Part shown: piece by piece, positions 25,240 through 37,800 of the stretch
How positions within the stretch are numbered: the first letter of the stretch is position 1
Layout: the number at the start of each line of letters is the position of its first letter
From: Echinometra lucunter
Taxonomy: Eukaryota > Echinodermata > Echinoidea > Camarodonta > Echinometridae
Assembly: GCA_029962745.1 (NCBI GenBank)
Contig: CM057159.1
Span: 28,847,898-28,911,897 of the forward strand
Direction: 5' to 3'
Length of the DNA: 64,000 nt
Notes under the pieces: generated by a model
What the model saw: only the letters and a program-made list of their open reading frames with translations
What the model was told of the DNA's origin: nothing
Database searches by the model: none
Program-made: the position numbers and the translations under genes

Positions 25240-25427
25240 AGATCAATTGAGAGAATAATAGCGTAGCATGAATCAAAGTTCTCCATAGCTGGCCTATGTT
25301 ATTTGATCACAAATATTTAATTCATGCTACGCTGTTATTCTCTCAGTTGATCTCACATATATATATATGAAATCAATTGAGAAAATAATAGCGTAACATG
25401 AATCAAAGTTCCCCAGAGCTGGCCTAC
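25240..25427. repeat. Direct plus inverted repeat of a 55-base unit
   Basis: The unit GATCAATTGAGAGAATAATA ... CATGAATCAAAG occurs at about 25241-25297, partly inverted at 25320-25354 (TTCATGCTACGCTGTTATTC), and again directly at 25371-25426, with (TA)n between. The block is compatible with the end of a fold-back element. Confidence 0.7.
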
Positions 25428-25458
25428 CATTTTTGGATTTTTGCAAAGGTTGAAAAAA

Positions 25459-25550
25459 TGTCTCCGCCGGGAATCGAACCCGGGTTATGAACGCCAATGT
25501 CTTAATGCAAGGCTATGAACGCCAATGCCTTAATGCAAGGAGATGGCAGG
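25459..25550 (-). other. tRNA-like 3' half (pseudogene or SINE fragment)
   Basis: On the minus strand, ACCCGGGTTCGATTCCCGGC forms a perfect T-arm, followed by GGAGACA and then T6, a Pol III stop. The 5' side is not a normal tRNA: a 27-base unit (GAACGCCAATGTCTTAATGC on the plus strand) is duplicated and no matching acceptor strand of full length is found. Confidence 0.45.
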
Positions 25551-27300
25551 ATAGGATGACCCTTCTATCATGTTCCCTAGTCAAAGGAAATCTAAAAAAA
25601 TAATACTCAAGCCCCCATAACCTTTTCTCAATGACGCCACTTTTTTAAAAGTTTCATCAGCATCCACTAATTAATAATTATCATTTCAAGTTGAAAAATC
25701 TAATCCAGTTGAAATATTTTTCAATTAACGTCTATTCGTTGTCTTTCAAATGCATTTTGAACACTTCATCAGGACTTCAAGTGATCAATGGACAAATCTC
25801 TTTAGATATTAGGAGAATAAAGAAAAACATGAAAGGAAAATAAAAAGAAAACGGAATAAGAAAACCCTATAAACAAATGTGCACAAAATTTTATAAAAAG
25901 ACGAATAAATATAAAGAAATAAATAAAACTCTGACAGAAGTATAAAAAACTCTAATATTTTCATTGCAATTTCATGGCCTAAACTAAGTATAAGATGATG
26001 AAATTCGAATATCAATCTTTAATTGTTTCACATAGTGTCAAAAATCGCTTGAGGGTTTTCGTCAATATCATCGGCGCAGAGATCGGAAGAAGAGGTGCAA
26101 AAATATCCAGCCTTTATCAGGTTTTTATTCAAAGCTTGGAAGTCACAGTTCCTGGCTTTGTTAGGCGATACATTGATTGCTCTCTGTTCTAATTCTTTTA
26201 AAAAAAATGATGAGGCTAGACTTTTTCGTGTCAGCAAACATTTCACACGATGGACTATTACATTTCATATTACCATAATCCCGAATAAGATCACGTGTGG
26301 TTAGAATATAATGTAAGTGGAAAACATTTCAAGCTTTATGTTATTAAAGGAACAATATTGGAGTATTAATCCTTAAAGGGATCCGTAAATTTGTGGAGGC
26401 TTGATTTAATAAAATGTTGAATTTTGATGTCTGTGTAAGATGTTCAGAAGGATAAATAAACAGCTGTGAAGATAAAGGTTTTGAAATACAAGATGCTATT
26501 ACCAAGATATCTATCACTGAATTCCGCCATTTGCAAAACCAACCAGGGTATGCTTCTGTCTAACACTGCAGCCTATGGGTAACAAAGGTTTGACATTTCC
26601 GGTCACTTGAATATTTTAGCTATTTGTGAAGCACATGAAGATGCTTTAAAAGTGCATTTTTTAGGGCTTCATATTTACACAATATTGCATAGCATGTAAG
26701 GCCATACACTCAGATTTTGAAAAGTTACTCAGTGGCTTTAAGTTACGGATACCAGAAAATGGGTGTGCGCGAATGTGTAGGGGTGTCAAAACATAAGAGT
26801 ATTGTGACTTAGTGCTGTCGAAACAGGAATTTTAGGGATTAATAAAATGCAACTCACACATTCAAATTATTTGTATATTGCAATAAGAGTACTAAACATC
26901 ACAGTAATGAAGTGCCTTCAGCTACATTTCCCACGTATATGACCGTCGAATCAGCAAAGATTTTTTTTTTCCAGAAATTCTCATATCTCAAAAGAAATTG
27001 TTTTTCAGTGTTCAAATTCACCCGACGTGTAAACTCCCACAGAAAACTGCACGCTCGATCTTGATTGAGATGTATGTTGATTCGTTTGGACCAAATATAG
27101 GGACAAATATGACACCCCAACGACTTATTCAACGATCACTAAAGGTGGTGGTGGTGGTGGGGGGGGGGGGGGGGTCTGTGTCCTGGTGTTAATAACACAG
27201 GTTCAACTTGTCTCAAGAATCAATGGACAGATGTCTGCGGATGCAATATCCATATGATATTAAAGGCAATAACACTGTAAACATGGTATAAGATAATGCA
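25551..27300. other. Intergenic AT-rich DNA
   Basis: Opposed short open frames at 26028-26304 have no recognisable motif. A short GGT/G run lies at 27145-27175. Nothing else is supported. Confidence 0.5.
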
Positions 27301-27570
27301 TGATGATGATGATGATAGTGGTGGTGGTGGTGGTGGTGGTGGTGGTGGTGGTGGTGGCGGTGGTGGTGGTGGTGGTGGTGGTGGTGATGATGGTTTTGGT
27401 GTGGTAGTGGTGGGGGTGGTGGGAATGGTGGTGGTGGTGGTGATGGTGATGGTGGTGGTGGTGGTGGTGGGGATGGTTAGGGTGGTGGTGGTGGAGATGG
27501 TGGTGGAGATGGTGGTGGTGGTGGTGATGGGAATGGTGGTGGTGATGGTGGTGGTGATGATGATAATGAT
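27300..27570. repeat. (GGT)n / (GAT)n microsatellite
   Basis: GGT triplets with GAT and GGA variants for 270 bp. The Gly/Val/Met and Pro/Thr open frames on the two strands are repeat translations. Confidence 0.95.
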
Positions 27571-28169
27571 ATAAAGTTGATTAACCATCTAATCTTATTA
27601 GAATTCATATAAAAAGAAGTTTCTAGCCTTAGAAAATACGAGTCAGACGTAGAAATATATTGTAGTACATTAAGTAGAACATATACAGTATATAGACAGT
27701 AGCAAACATTCACGCTTTAACTTAAAAAAACCACTAAGAAACATACACACAAAAACAAGCAAGGAAACGAACCCAAATACAAGCAAGCAAACAAACAAAC
27801 AAACAAACCCACTAACAAATAAATTCTCCCTTCCCCAAGAAAAGAACTGTTAACCAACCAATCGGTCATTGGCATTTATGTAAACGGCTTTAGTGTCCAA
27901 TGAAGCAATTCAGCAACCTTAAAGTGACAAACCTACAAACCTACAAGCCATTCAACAGTACTCCTGCATTTTGATATCTAGTTTATCAACACTTTATGAG
28001 TCATCCAATGTACAAACAGTCCACTAATCACTAAGTAACTACTTACAGCTAACTAACCAATTCTTCAACTGGTCACCTCTTCCATCTGTTTAATTGAAAA
28101 ACCATGAATTAAAGATTTGATTGTCCTAGATTGCCAGTCTACCATCGAAACAATCGTTTAGCTGATTTA

Positions 28170-28205
28170 CTATTAAGTCATCTTCATAAGAATTAAACTC
28201 TTTAA

Positions 28206-28272
<67 letters not shown>

Positions 28273-28622
28273 TAGCAGAGTTAAGTTAATAAATCGAACA
28301 TCTAAGTGGACAAAAAAAAATTTAAATCCTTACAAGTGTTAAGTCTTGAACTTAGTAAAAACTAGGTTTTTTTATTCGCAATAAGAATGACGTTCATCTC
28401 AATTTTGGCGTCTATGAAGTGGCGTTCTCTTCTGATGAATTTTCTTTCTACTGCAACCATTTCTCTCTCTCTCTCTCTCTCTCTGTTTAAACCAACTGCA
28501 AATGAATGAATAGAGAAATAAGTCATTCATTTAACAAAATTGATAGAGTTAAGTTAATAAATCAAACATCTAAGTGAAAAAAAAACTATTAAGTCATCTT
28601 CATAAGAATTAAACTCTTTAAG

Positions 28623-28665
<43 letters not shown>

Positions 28666-29000
28666 CCCACAGTCACTACAACCTTAAACCAGTTGTAAAT
28701 GAATGAATAGAGAAAGAAGTAATTCATTCAACAAACTTAACAGAGTTAAGTTAATGAATCAAACATCTAAGTGAAAAAAATCAAATCCTTACAAGTGTTA
28801 AGTCTTCATGGTCTTGAACTTAGTCAAAACTAGATGTTTCATTCGCAATAAAATACCTATGACGTTCATCTCATTTTTGGCGTCTATGAAGTGGCGTTCA
28901 CTTCTGACGAAATTTCTTCTACTGCAACTCTCTCTCTCTCCCTCTCTCTCTCTTTCTATCTCTCTCTCTCTCTCTCTCTCTCTTTATTTCTCTGTCTTAA
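28170..29000. repeat. Tandem duplication of a module of about 400 bp built on (TA)n and (CT)n
   Basis: The order TCATCTTCATAAGAATTAAA, (TA)n, AGAGTTAAGTTAATAAATC, CCTTACAAGTGTTAAGTC, TTTTGGCGTCTATGAAGTGG and (CT)n occurs twice, starting near 28175 and 28595. The (TA)n lengths differ: about 62 bp at 28206-28267 against about 40 bp at 28622-28660. Confidence 0.85.
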
Positions 29001-31041
29001 AATCTACCGCTTGATTCTCGTCGTTCTCAACTCTGTCTGACCTCCTTCTACACTATAATATCAGCTTTATCTTGTCTCATTTGACCAGCTTCTTTAGGAG
29101 AAAAGTTGGGCGTGTTTCTACGAGAAGATGAAGTCCCAAGAAGACGTCATGCATGATATCCTCTGACTGAACTCTCACGCCACTTGGTCAACGCGGGTCA
29201 GCTCGAGAAGAGAGGGAGAGAGCGAGATAAGATGAATGGGTGAGTTGAGAGGGGGTGTTCCGTTATTTCGTCATCGTTCCGCTAGAAATCTTGAATGGGA
29301 ATAGCTCCTTTTTTTTTGTTCGTGTTGTTTAATTCCCTGTGCATACCACATGCTGCTAAATCCCCCTTCACACCTCCGATATACTGAAAATGGTTGTTAG
29401 GGGTATAAAAGGGACAGTGTTTGAATAGTAGTCGTTCAGTTATCGACCATATGATCGGTCAGAAAGTTTCCACGTGCCTCCATTCATGCTACAGCACATT
29501 GTACCTTGGCTTACTACAAGAAATACTCTTCTTGAGTTTTTGGTTGATTTTGCTTTGATTCATTATCGATTTGGGCAATTTGTCTCAGTTTCGTCATTTC
29601 TCTATTTTGCCTTTTCACGTCAAAATTGGTAAGTTAAAACTATTATCTTCCTTCTTGTTCATTTATGATATAAACCTATTAGATATTTTAGAGATGTTCC
29701 TTCAGTTTCTTATGCATCTCAGTAATCGGTTTTATTATTATTTATTATCAACATCATGATACCATTTTTTTTTTGACCAGCACACTTTAAACTTTGGATC
29801 ATTTATTTCTTCTTCAGTTTTATTGTTTAAAGTTTTTACTGAAGTGCTAGCACAAAACTGCTATTGTTAGCATGCATGGTGAGTGGGTTAAAGTACATGG
29901 CATGTGATTCCTCGTAATCGTTTAAGTAAAGATTATATTCAAGATATTTTTATGGCACCGCAATTTTCAGTTTGACCTCGATTGTTACTTTTATAAAGAT
30001 CAAATGGTTGCACTGAAAAAAATCATAAAAATCTGTTTTAAAGTCGCAAATCTACTGGCCATTTGGCACCCAAAATTCTGAAGAAGTATGATAAGTCAAA
30101 TGAGAACATTATATTTTAGAGCAGAAGGCGTTGAAGACTATAATAGAGATGGCTGCAAGGTTCCCACTGCCCCCCCCCCCGCCCCTCGCCTAGAACTCAA
30201 AAGTATCAATTTTTTTAGCAACTCCCACCTTATATTCGGAGAGCGAAAGGTCTAGTTTAATTTCTACATACCTTATATTTTCATTAATCATAAAACAGAC
30301 GGTGGCAAATACGATGGAATAATCAATTTAATGCAATTTCATAACTTCCATCGTAACCTATTTAATAGTGTTAATATTAATACAACTGTTACTTAATCCG
30401 AACCTGATTTCCGCGAGATAATGGGATATTAAAATTGCTCTTAAGTTGATTCTGATCATTCAGCTATGTGATTCTATGGTAAAAGTGTTTCACGGTAATA
30501 GCAGACAAGTACAGCAAAGTTTAATATGAACAATATAACAATCGCAGACTCAGAAGTAAAACAATTTTTTAAAATCATAAAACTTTATGAAAAATCTGGG
30601 TGTATGGCTTGATTCTCGTTTGAATATGGAGAAGAGCTTATCCAATCAGCGGATCAGCATTTTTTATTTGTTATACAACGCATGTCATATTAGTAGATAA
30701 TTGGACCAGAAAAACGCTGCAGTCCTTGTCCATGCATAATTAGGAGTAGGCTTGATCATACAGTACATACAGTAATGGATTTAATTTTTTTTATTTGCTT
30801 GCCAGATTCCCAGGTAAACATGCTGCAGCCCCGTGTTCAGAAAGCATGTGCAAGACTTGTGTCCAGTTCCTCAAAATATTCCCATATTAGACCTATTTTG
30901 ATAAAGTTACATTAATCAAGTTAAGTTAAAAGAAAAAATACTGGATATTAACAAAATAAGAATAGCTTAAGACACGATGCAGCATTTTTTTTCTTTCATT
31001 AATTGTTCTAAAACTACTTGTTTGATATGTGCATATTTCTT

Positions 31042-31096
<55 letters not shown>

Positions 31097-31430
31097 TATA
31101 TATATATATATATATATATATATAGGATATTATAGTGGTTGAGGAAAAACAATACCCATTCTAATGTCTCATGCTAAACGAGCCTTAGCCTTTCGCTACG
31201 CTGAATTGGGAATAAGAATTGTGATATTCTCTTGCTGACACGCATTTTTTTTTTCGTATTCTTTGGTCTCTAATTTATCGTGCGTGGTTAAAATGAACCT
31301 ATAGATTTCAGCTGCGCTTGAGAACTCTATATATTGACGTCTTTGTCTTAGATATATTAACACCTTATTTCTCGAGGAGACCCGGGGAAATTTATATTGG
31401 GAATTATTTTTTTTAATTCTCTGATCGAAA
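29001..31430. other. Intergenic DNA with a palindromic (TA)n
   Basis: No supported gene. (TA)n at 31043-31124 is interrupted by CCTATA and ends TATAGGATAT, so the tract is self-complementary. A poly(C) run is at 30172-30181. Confidence 0.5.
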
Positions 31431-31432
31431 AA

Positions 31433-33346
31433 TATAGGTTTTCCCGTCCAATTTCGTTAAAATAGCGAGCAAATTCGTTATATGTCATTGAACTTCTAGT
31501 GATTTTTGGTCTCACGGTTCAATTTCAATCTCCAGAATATTCAACTTCATGAAATGGCATTCAGTTTTTTGAGACAACGTATTCAAATTATTCAAAATGT
31601 CACTCAATTTGACAATGTGCATCCGTCATTCAAATTCGTGCCAGTTTGCTTGACCTTAGATTTCGGCCCGATTTATGTTTTCTGTTTCGTTTTCAGGCGT
31701 GCTTCTTAGCACATCTATCATTCAAATAAGAACGATCACGACAACATATAGTATAGAGCATTAAGAAGGTAAGGGGCGGGGGGGGGGGGGGGGGTTGGGT
31801 TGGGTTGGCAATGAACTTTCCCTTTTCTCACCTTTGTGAATACATGGGGGTCATTATTCCATCCCTGCACAACCATCACCCCGACCAAAGCAGGGTTTAT
31901 TCAGATCACTTCATATTTTTCTACATTGATGATTATAAACTACCAACTTATGTTTTTCAAGAAGGGCTCACCATTACAAACCTCGCTTTTCAATAAGCCC
32001 TTTGTGTTCACATGTCATATAATTTCCGCTTTTGATAATTTTCAAATTTTCAAATTGTTATATTCGTTCAATTGTCAATAATGTAACAAAATACTGATGA
32101 TTTTTTAACTGATATTTTTTCCAGCTCTATATCCTCTACTTTGTTATATTGCTTGTCTTTTGTATATACATCGAATATGTGGAAATAAATCAATCAATCT
32201 ATAAACTCAATAAACTCAAACTCAAATTCAATATATCCGCCTTTTGTCTTCTGTCATACATGTATGCCTATATACATTTTTTTCAAATATGAAAAACGAT
32301 GAGCAATGTTTATTTGAAAAGAAATATATATAGCCATACATATATGACAAAAGACAATAAAGTGAAATGGAAGATATATAAGTTTCTATAAAGCTATCCG
32401 CTCCTTTCGTAAACTATGAATATATAAAACACAAATAAAGAGTTGTAATTTGGATGAACTGGAATGCGCACATTCCGTATATACTTGGCTATAAACGGAC
32501 TTGAATGTGTTACCTTTGCAGACGAATTGAATGCTCTTCAGGGCCATTCTCTGGAAAGTGAAACTTTCGGTCACACACGTGACCATCTAATTTTGCCTCC
32601 TTGCTCGAAAATTAGATAACATGTTTTTTTTTTCTCAACCAGTTTCTTACATGAAAAAGGCTCCCCTTTCTTTGATAAGAATAAATAATTTTTCAACTAT
32701 AATGTGCTTACAGAGTCGTTTAAAAATGCCCCCTTTTTGAGTGGTCACACACGTGACTGACCCAATTTTCACCTCTAAAAGAACAGAATGTTCATTCATT
32801 TATGGAAAATTGCTTTAAAACTGTTTAGAGCGATCCCCATCATGCGGTAATGAAAAGTGGAAACTTACCCTTCCAGAGAAATGAGAGAAAAATAAGTTTG
32901 AAGACCAACAAGTAAGACCTATTTTCCTGCGAAGTCACACACGTGACCGACCTAGTTTGACTTCTGAAAGAAGGATGATGTACACTTTTATAAAAAAAAG
33001 ATTGCCTTCATTCTATTGGGGGTACTACAGTTATTTAAGATTCCAAAATGAGAGACTTCTGCTACAAGTTAAATAATGACAAATTAGTTTTGAATCGGCT
33101 ATTTTTTCATGATGTGGGTCACACACGTGACCGAGAATGGCCCTTCACCAGATTTTCTAATTTGAGTGATGTTATTTCGATTCGGTTTAACTAAAGTTGG
33201 TTATCGCACGATGAAAGAATCAAATTGAACGAAGTTATTTGTTATTTGAAAGATGATCCTGATTGTCATTCAGATTCGTTCTAAATTGCGTGCTATTATC
33301 GAACATCTGCGTGCTATTTTGATGAAATTGGACGGGAAAACCTATA
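31433..33346. mobile_element. Non-autonomous DNA transposon of about 1.9 kb with TIRs
   Basis: The left end reads TATAGGTTTTCCCGTCCAAT followed by TTCGTTAAAATAGC. The right end is its inverse, GCTATTTTGATGAA and then ATTGGACGGGAAAACCTATA. The interior has no transposase-like frame but holds an inner inverted repeat (TTCAGGGCCATTCTC at 32538 against GAGAATGGCCCTTCAC near 33133) and a four-copy array of a CACGTG palindrome. Confidence 0.7.
32569..33132. repeat. Four regularly spaced copies of GTCACACACGTGAC
   Basis: Copies sit at 32569-32584, 32743-32758, 32933-32948 and 33117-33132, 174-190 bases apart, usually preceded by G and followed by C or T and then GA. Each core contains an E-box, CACGTG. 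Sequence between copies is only weakly similar, so the motif is better conserved than its surroundings. Confidence 0.85.
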
Positions 33347-34723
33347 CTAGCGTGGATAAAGTTGTGGTGTTCCTTTCTTGTCTTGCGTGAACATGAATTG
33401 AACATTGCTGTAGAGACTATATTTTTGTAATCATTATATGAGCAGGCCGCCAGACCATGGCCTCCATTTACTGTGATACATAGTACTTCAGCAAGGTAAC
33501 TATTTTTTGAGGGACGTGGTTTGCCCTTTAGGCTATACATAGAGGGTGGGGGTGACCATTGTGTGAAGAAAAAAGCGTCTTTCGAATTTCGAGAACGATA
33601 TCATTTTCTATTCCGCTAGTACATACATATTGAAAATATATTGTTTTCGTTTTTTTCCCATTTTCTTTTTTTTGGGGGGGGGGCAGGGGGAGGAGGGGGT
33701 CGAAAATCTGCCAGGAGAGGTGAATGACCCCTTGCCCCTTATCTCTCTCTCTCTCTCTCTCTCTCTCTTCTTTCTCTCTATCATAAATTCTACCACTTGA
33801 TTATGCAGAGGAAAATGTGGAGCCTGTTTGAGGCCGAATGAGAAAAATGTCATAATAAAGACGAATAGTGAAAAAAATTTATATGAATAAATAAAAATTA
33901 AAAAGGGGGACCAACACTTGGTCCAAATCGTAACCATGTTAAATGTTCTCACCGTTTCCATTTCAGTGATATATCTTGCCTATAATTATTACCATTATCC
34001 GATTATGGGATTAAGAAAGAACGAAAGAGGAGGGGGGAGAGAGAGAGAAGAAATAAATGCTTAGGACTTATCAGATAATGGTTGGATAATGCGGTTGTTT
34101 GATTTGGGTTTCGTCCACTTAACCCTAAAATCATTACCGGATACAAGCTGGTGAAGCTCGAGACAGCCGTAATTACAAGTTTACTAATCATGTGGGCTTT
34201 CGCAAATAGGTATTTAAATATTTAAATGATTTGGCACGGTTATATCCACCAGTGTATACTCATCAAGCGATAAATGACACCATCAAGGCTTACCATTTCT
34301 CCTTAACTATTAGGAAACTAATAGGATTAGAGACACGTATGGGTATGATAGGATGAAACGAAAGTAAATTTTTACATTATAGAAAAGAAGATAAGAACGA
34401 TGGAGAGAGGGGAGATATAGAGAGATGGAAATATAGAGACGGGAGAGAGAGGGAGAGAGAAAGAGAGAGAGAGGTCATGAAAGGGAGACACGTCAATGAA
34501 CAGTGAGACAAGGATGTAAATAGAAAGAGAGGGAAGAAGAACTTTAGAGCAGGAAGAGAGGAAAGGAGGAAGAGATGGATTAAAAGGGAGATGGAGAACA
34601 AGAGAGCGAAGTGGATCTTAGAAGTGTCTTTAATGCTTCTTATTTCATGTATTTGGGGGGCTATAATTTTATGACGTGAAATGCATACATTGATTTAGCA
34701 TGAGATAGATTGAGATGAACCCA
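33347..34723. other. Intergenic or upstream region of gene A
   Basis: Contains a G/CT simple-sequence patch at 33672-33775 and an interrupted (GA)n at 34390-34605. A 5' non-coding exon of gene A may lie here but I could not identify it. Confidence 0.45.
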
Positions 34724-34829
34724 TTTCTTCTTCTTCTTCTTCTTCTTCTTCTTCTTCTTCTTCTTCTTCTTCTTCTTCTTCTTCTTCTTCTTCTTCTTCT
34801 TCTTCTTCTTCTTCTTCGCTCGTAGTGCC
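34724..34829 (+). repeat. (TTC)n array directly before the first coding exon of gene A
   Basis: About 31 TTC units end in GCTCGTAG just 11 bases before the gene A ATG at 34836. A long pyrimidine tract ending in TAG looks like a splice acceptor, so the array may serve as the polypyrimidine tract of an intron in the 5' UTR. Confidence 0.8.
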
Positions 34830-34835
34830 GACATC

Positions 34836-37800
34836 ATGTCCATGACGCCCCTAGTCGGGATCCCCGTCAGCTACCTGACCGTTGTTGGTATGGTATGTTG
34901 CCTGGGCATTCAACTCACACAAGGGGCCTCCATCCTCGAAAAACTACACATCAGCGGGACGAGAACGAAACGGCATTCGAGCGACAGATGCAAACTTGAC
35001 CAGGGAATCCACCGACAATTAACAGAAATAGAAAGAGATATACAGATGATATTCATGCGTTATGTAAGTACCAACCTCTTATTTCAATGAAACAGAGTTC
35101 TTATCCATGTCCTCCAAATTTATTACGCTGAATCTTCCCTCCTCACGCTTCAAGATGGCTTCATTAATGACTTCACATCTATCTGAAGTTCCAATCAGTA
35201 TTGTATTCAATAAATTGATTTCAAGTGTTTTGTTATGTTTGTCAATGCATCACAGCACTTGATAATAAAAGACCTGATAGATGATAGAACATATATGGAA
35301 ACCCAATCAGACTTCAGTCTAGACTGTACAGAAATTTCGACATACCAAGATTATATATTTTTTCCAATTAAGTCAAAAGGACTTTAAGCAGATTGTTCTT
35401 TCTTGTTGACGCATTTGGTGACATCGGATTAAAGGATGAAGACAGAAGCGAATTTATGTTTTATTATACCTTTATTTGGTAGAAAAACAAGAATGCGAGA
35501 GAAGATGAAGAAGAAAGCGAAAGAAAATGAAGGAGAAAAAAAATCAATTGTCGAACACATGTCAAGATTTTAATTTAAACCTCACTGAACTTCACAGTAG
35601 TAAAGGTTAATTTTTTTCAAATCGTCATCGCATCAATTTTCTTATAGTTTCTTTTTGCGGTTTTGTGATTTGATAAATATTTTAATTATTCATTCTCATC
35701 ATTCTTATAACTGCTCAATGAATTTTATTGCTTTATTCATATCACCATTTTATTGTAATTCTTAATTTAGAGAAAAAATGACGTAGGTATACATGTCCTT
35801 CTTCTTAATTGCAGGTTTTCGACGCACCCGCAGGAGAATTATTAGAAAGCAGAGAGTGTTTTCCACCCCTACATGTAAGTATCAACATTGCTTTTACGGA
35901 AATGAAAGTTTTTGATTCACCACATCTCTATAAAAATAACAAATATTAGTTTATTTTATTCAGTTTTCTGATCACATATTTTCCCCCCAAGAGGACACTT
36001 GACAGTTTTTTATTTTTTATTTCAGAACATCTTAACAGTCCTCATAGCTGCCTCACTTTATTAATCATGTCAATAAACTTTTTGTAAGTAGTGGTAGTTG
36101 GTAATTTTTTTTTTTTTTTAAGAGTAGAAAATTGCAAGTTTCTTGTTCCTCCTCTATACTCACCTGAAATTCTTCAGAAGCTACGTAGAATTCAGTAAAA
36201 TTAACTAGGGTGTTTTTACGAGAGGGCTTTGGAAGAAGGATTGTATCTTCTGCTTGATATCCCACCATGCCCCCTTTCTTGTCAAAGTTGTTTCAAACCG
36301 GCGCGGCGCCACATGGACAAAATTCTCCTAAATTCTGTTGAAGGAGAGGTTTGATTTTATAGGTATAGTTACTGTTTCTTAAAAATTATCGCTTGGAGTA
36401 TTATATCCCGTCCCCAGTATAGTAACGGCCTTTGCTTTTCGAATATTATTTTCTTATCTTTGGTTTTTCAAAGTCGTTTCATATAGTTTATTGCACAGTT
36501 GTATATCTAGATTATGGTCAATAAAATGAATAGATAAATAATAAAAGAAAGATTTATAGATGTATAGATAGATAAACGAATAAGCAAACAAATAAATAGA
36601 TAAACAATAAAAGGAATAGATAAATAATAAAATGAATAGATAAACAATAAAATGAATAGATAAATAATAAAAGAAAGGTTTATAGATGTATAGATAAACG
36701 AACAAACAAACAAACAAACAAACAAATAGATAAAATTAAAAAATGAGAAAATGATTATATAAATGAGTAGATAAATAATGAATAAATATAAATAAATGAT
36801 TAAATGAATAAATTGCTAATCACATTTGTGAAAACAAAAAAAGCAAATTAATAATTCAGTTTGGTTTTTGTCTTCTTTGGGCGAATGAAGCTGATGAAAA
36901 GTTTTTTTTTCTATCATCTTTCCAGTCATCTGGTCACAATGGTCAATGGATAGCTGCCCGGGTGGAGCAGATCCGTCAATTTATGCCGTGGTATCGTGCA
37001 ATAGAGAGTCATGCAAGTCAACCTGACTCCGTCCTACAAGCAGGATTCTATCCAGCTTTCTCAGGTCTAGTTAATTTGATCAATTCTACTATAGATCGTC
37101 TTGAACACAGGGTAAGTCATTTTCCCCCTTCTTTCACCCCCTCTCCATCTTCTTCTCTTTTCCTACTTTGATCTTGACACACATTCCCTATACACCACCA
37201 GCGTAAATCCACTTTGAGGAGTGGGATGACCGACTTTTTTTGCCGATTTTTTCTGTCTAACTCACACTTATGTATAAGCAGAGACCCCCTTACACACATT
37301 TAAAATTTTTATTTTGCTAGCGAGCGAAGCGAGCGAGCCATTTTCAAAAAGAAATTCTAAAATATGATGGTCGTTCATGACAAATTATCAAAAGTTTTAC
37401 TGATTAATTTAAAATCATTTCTTCCTTAAAAAGTGGAGAGGGGGATATATCCCCCCATCCCCTGGGATTTACGCCAATGCTATACGCCCTCTTCTGTTGC
37501 TTCATAATCATCACCATCCATAATGAATAGTGATTACGTCATTTTCTGTTCATAGTGTTAAATAAAATCAAGAGAATTGCTTACATTAAGGTCTTGCAAA
37601 GCTCCCTTTGATTAGATGATTAATACAGTGGAGAAAAGAAGACGTTTATGAAGAAGATGAGGAAGAAGAAGAAGGAGGAGAAGAAGAAGAAGAAGAAGAA
37701 GAAGAAGAAGAAGAAGAAGAAGAAGAAGAAGAAGAAGAAGAAGAAGAAGAAGAAGAAGAGGGAGAAGGAAAAAATGTTGAGAAGGAGGAGGAGAAGAAGA

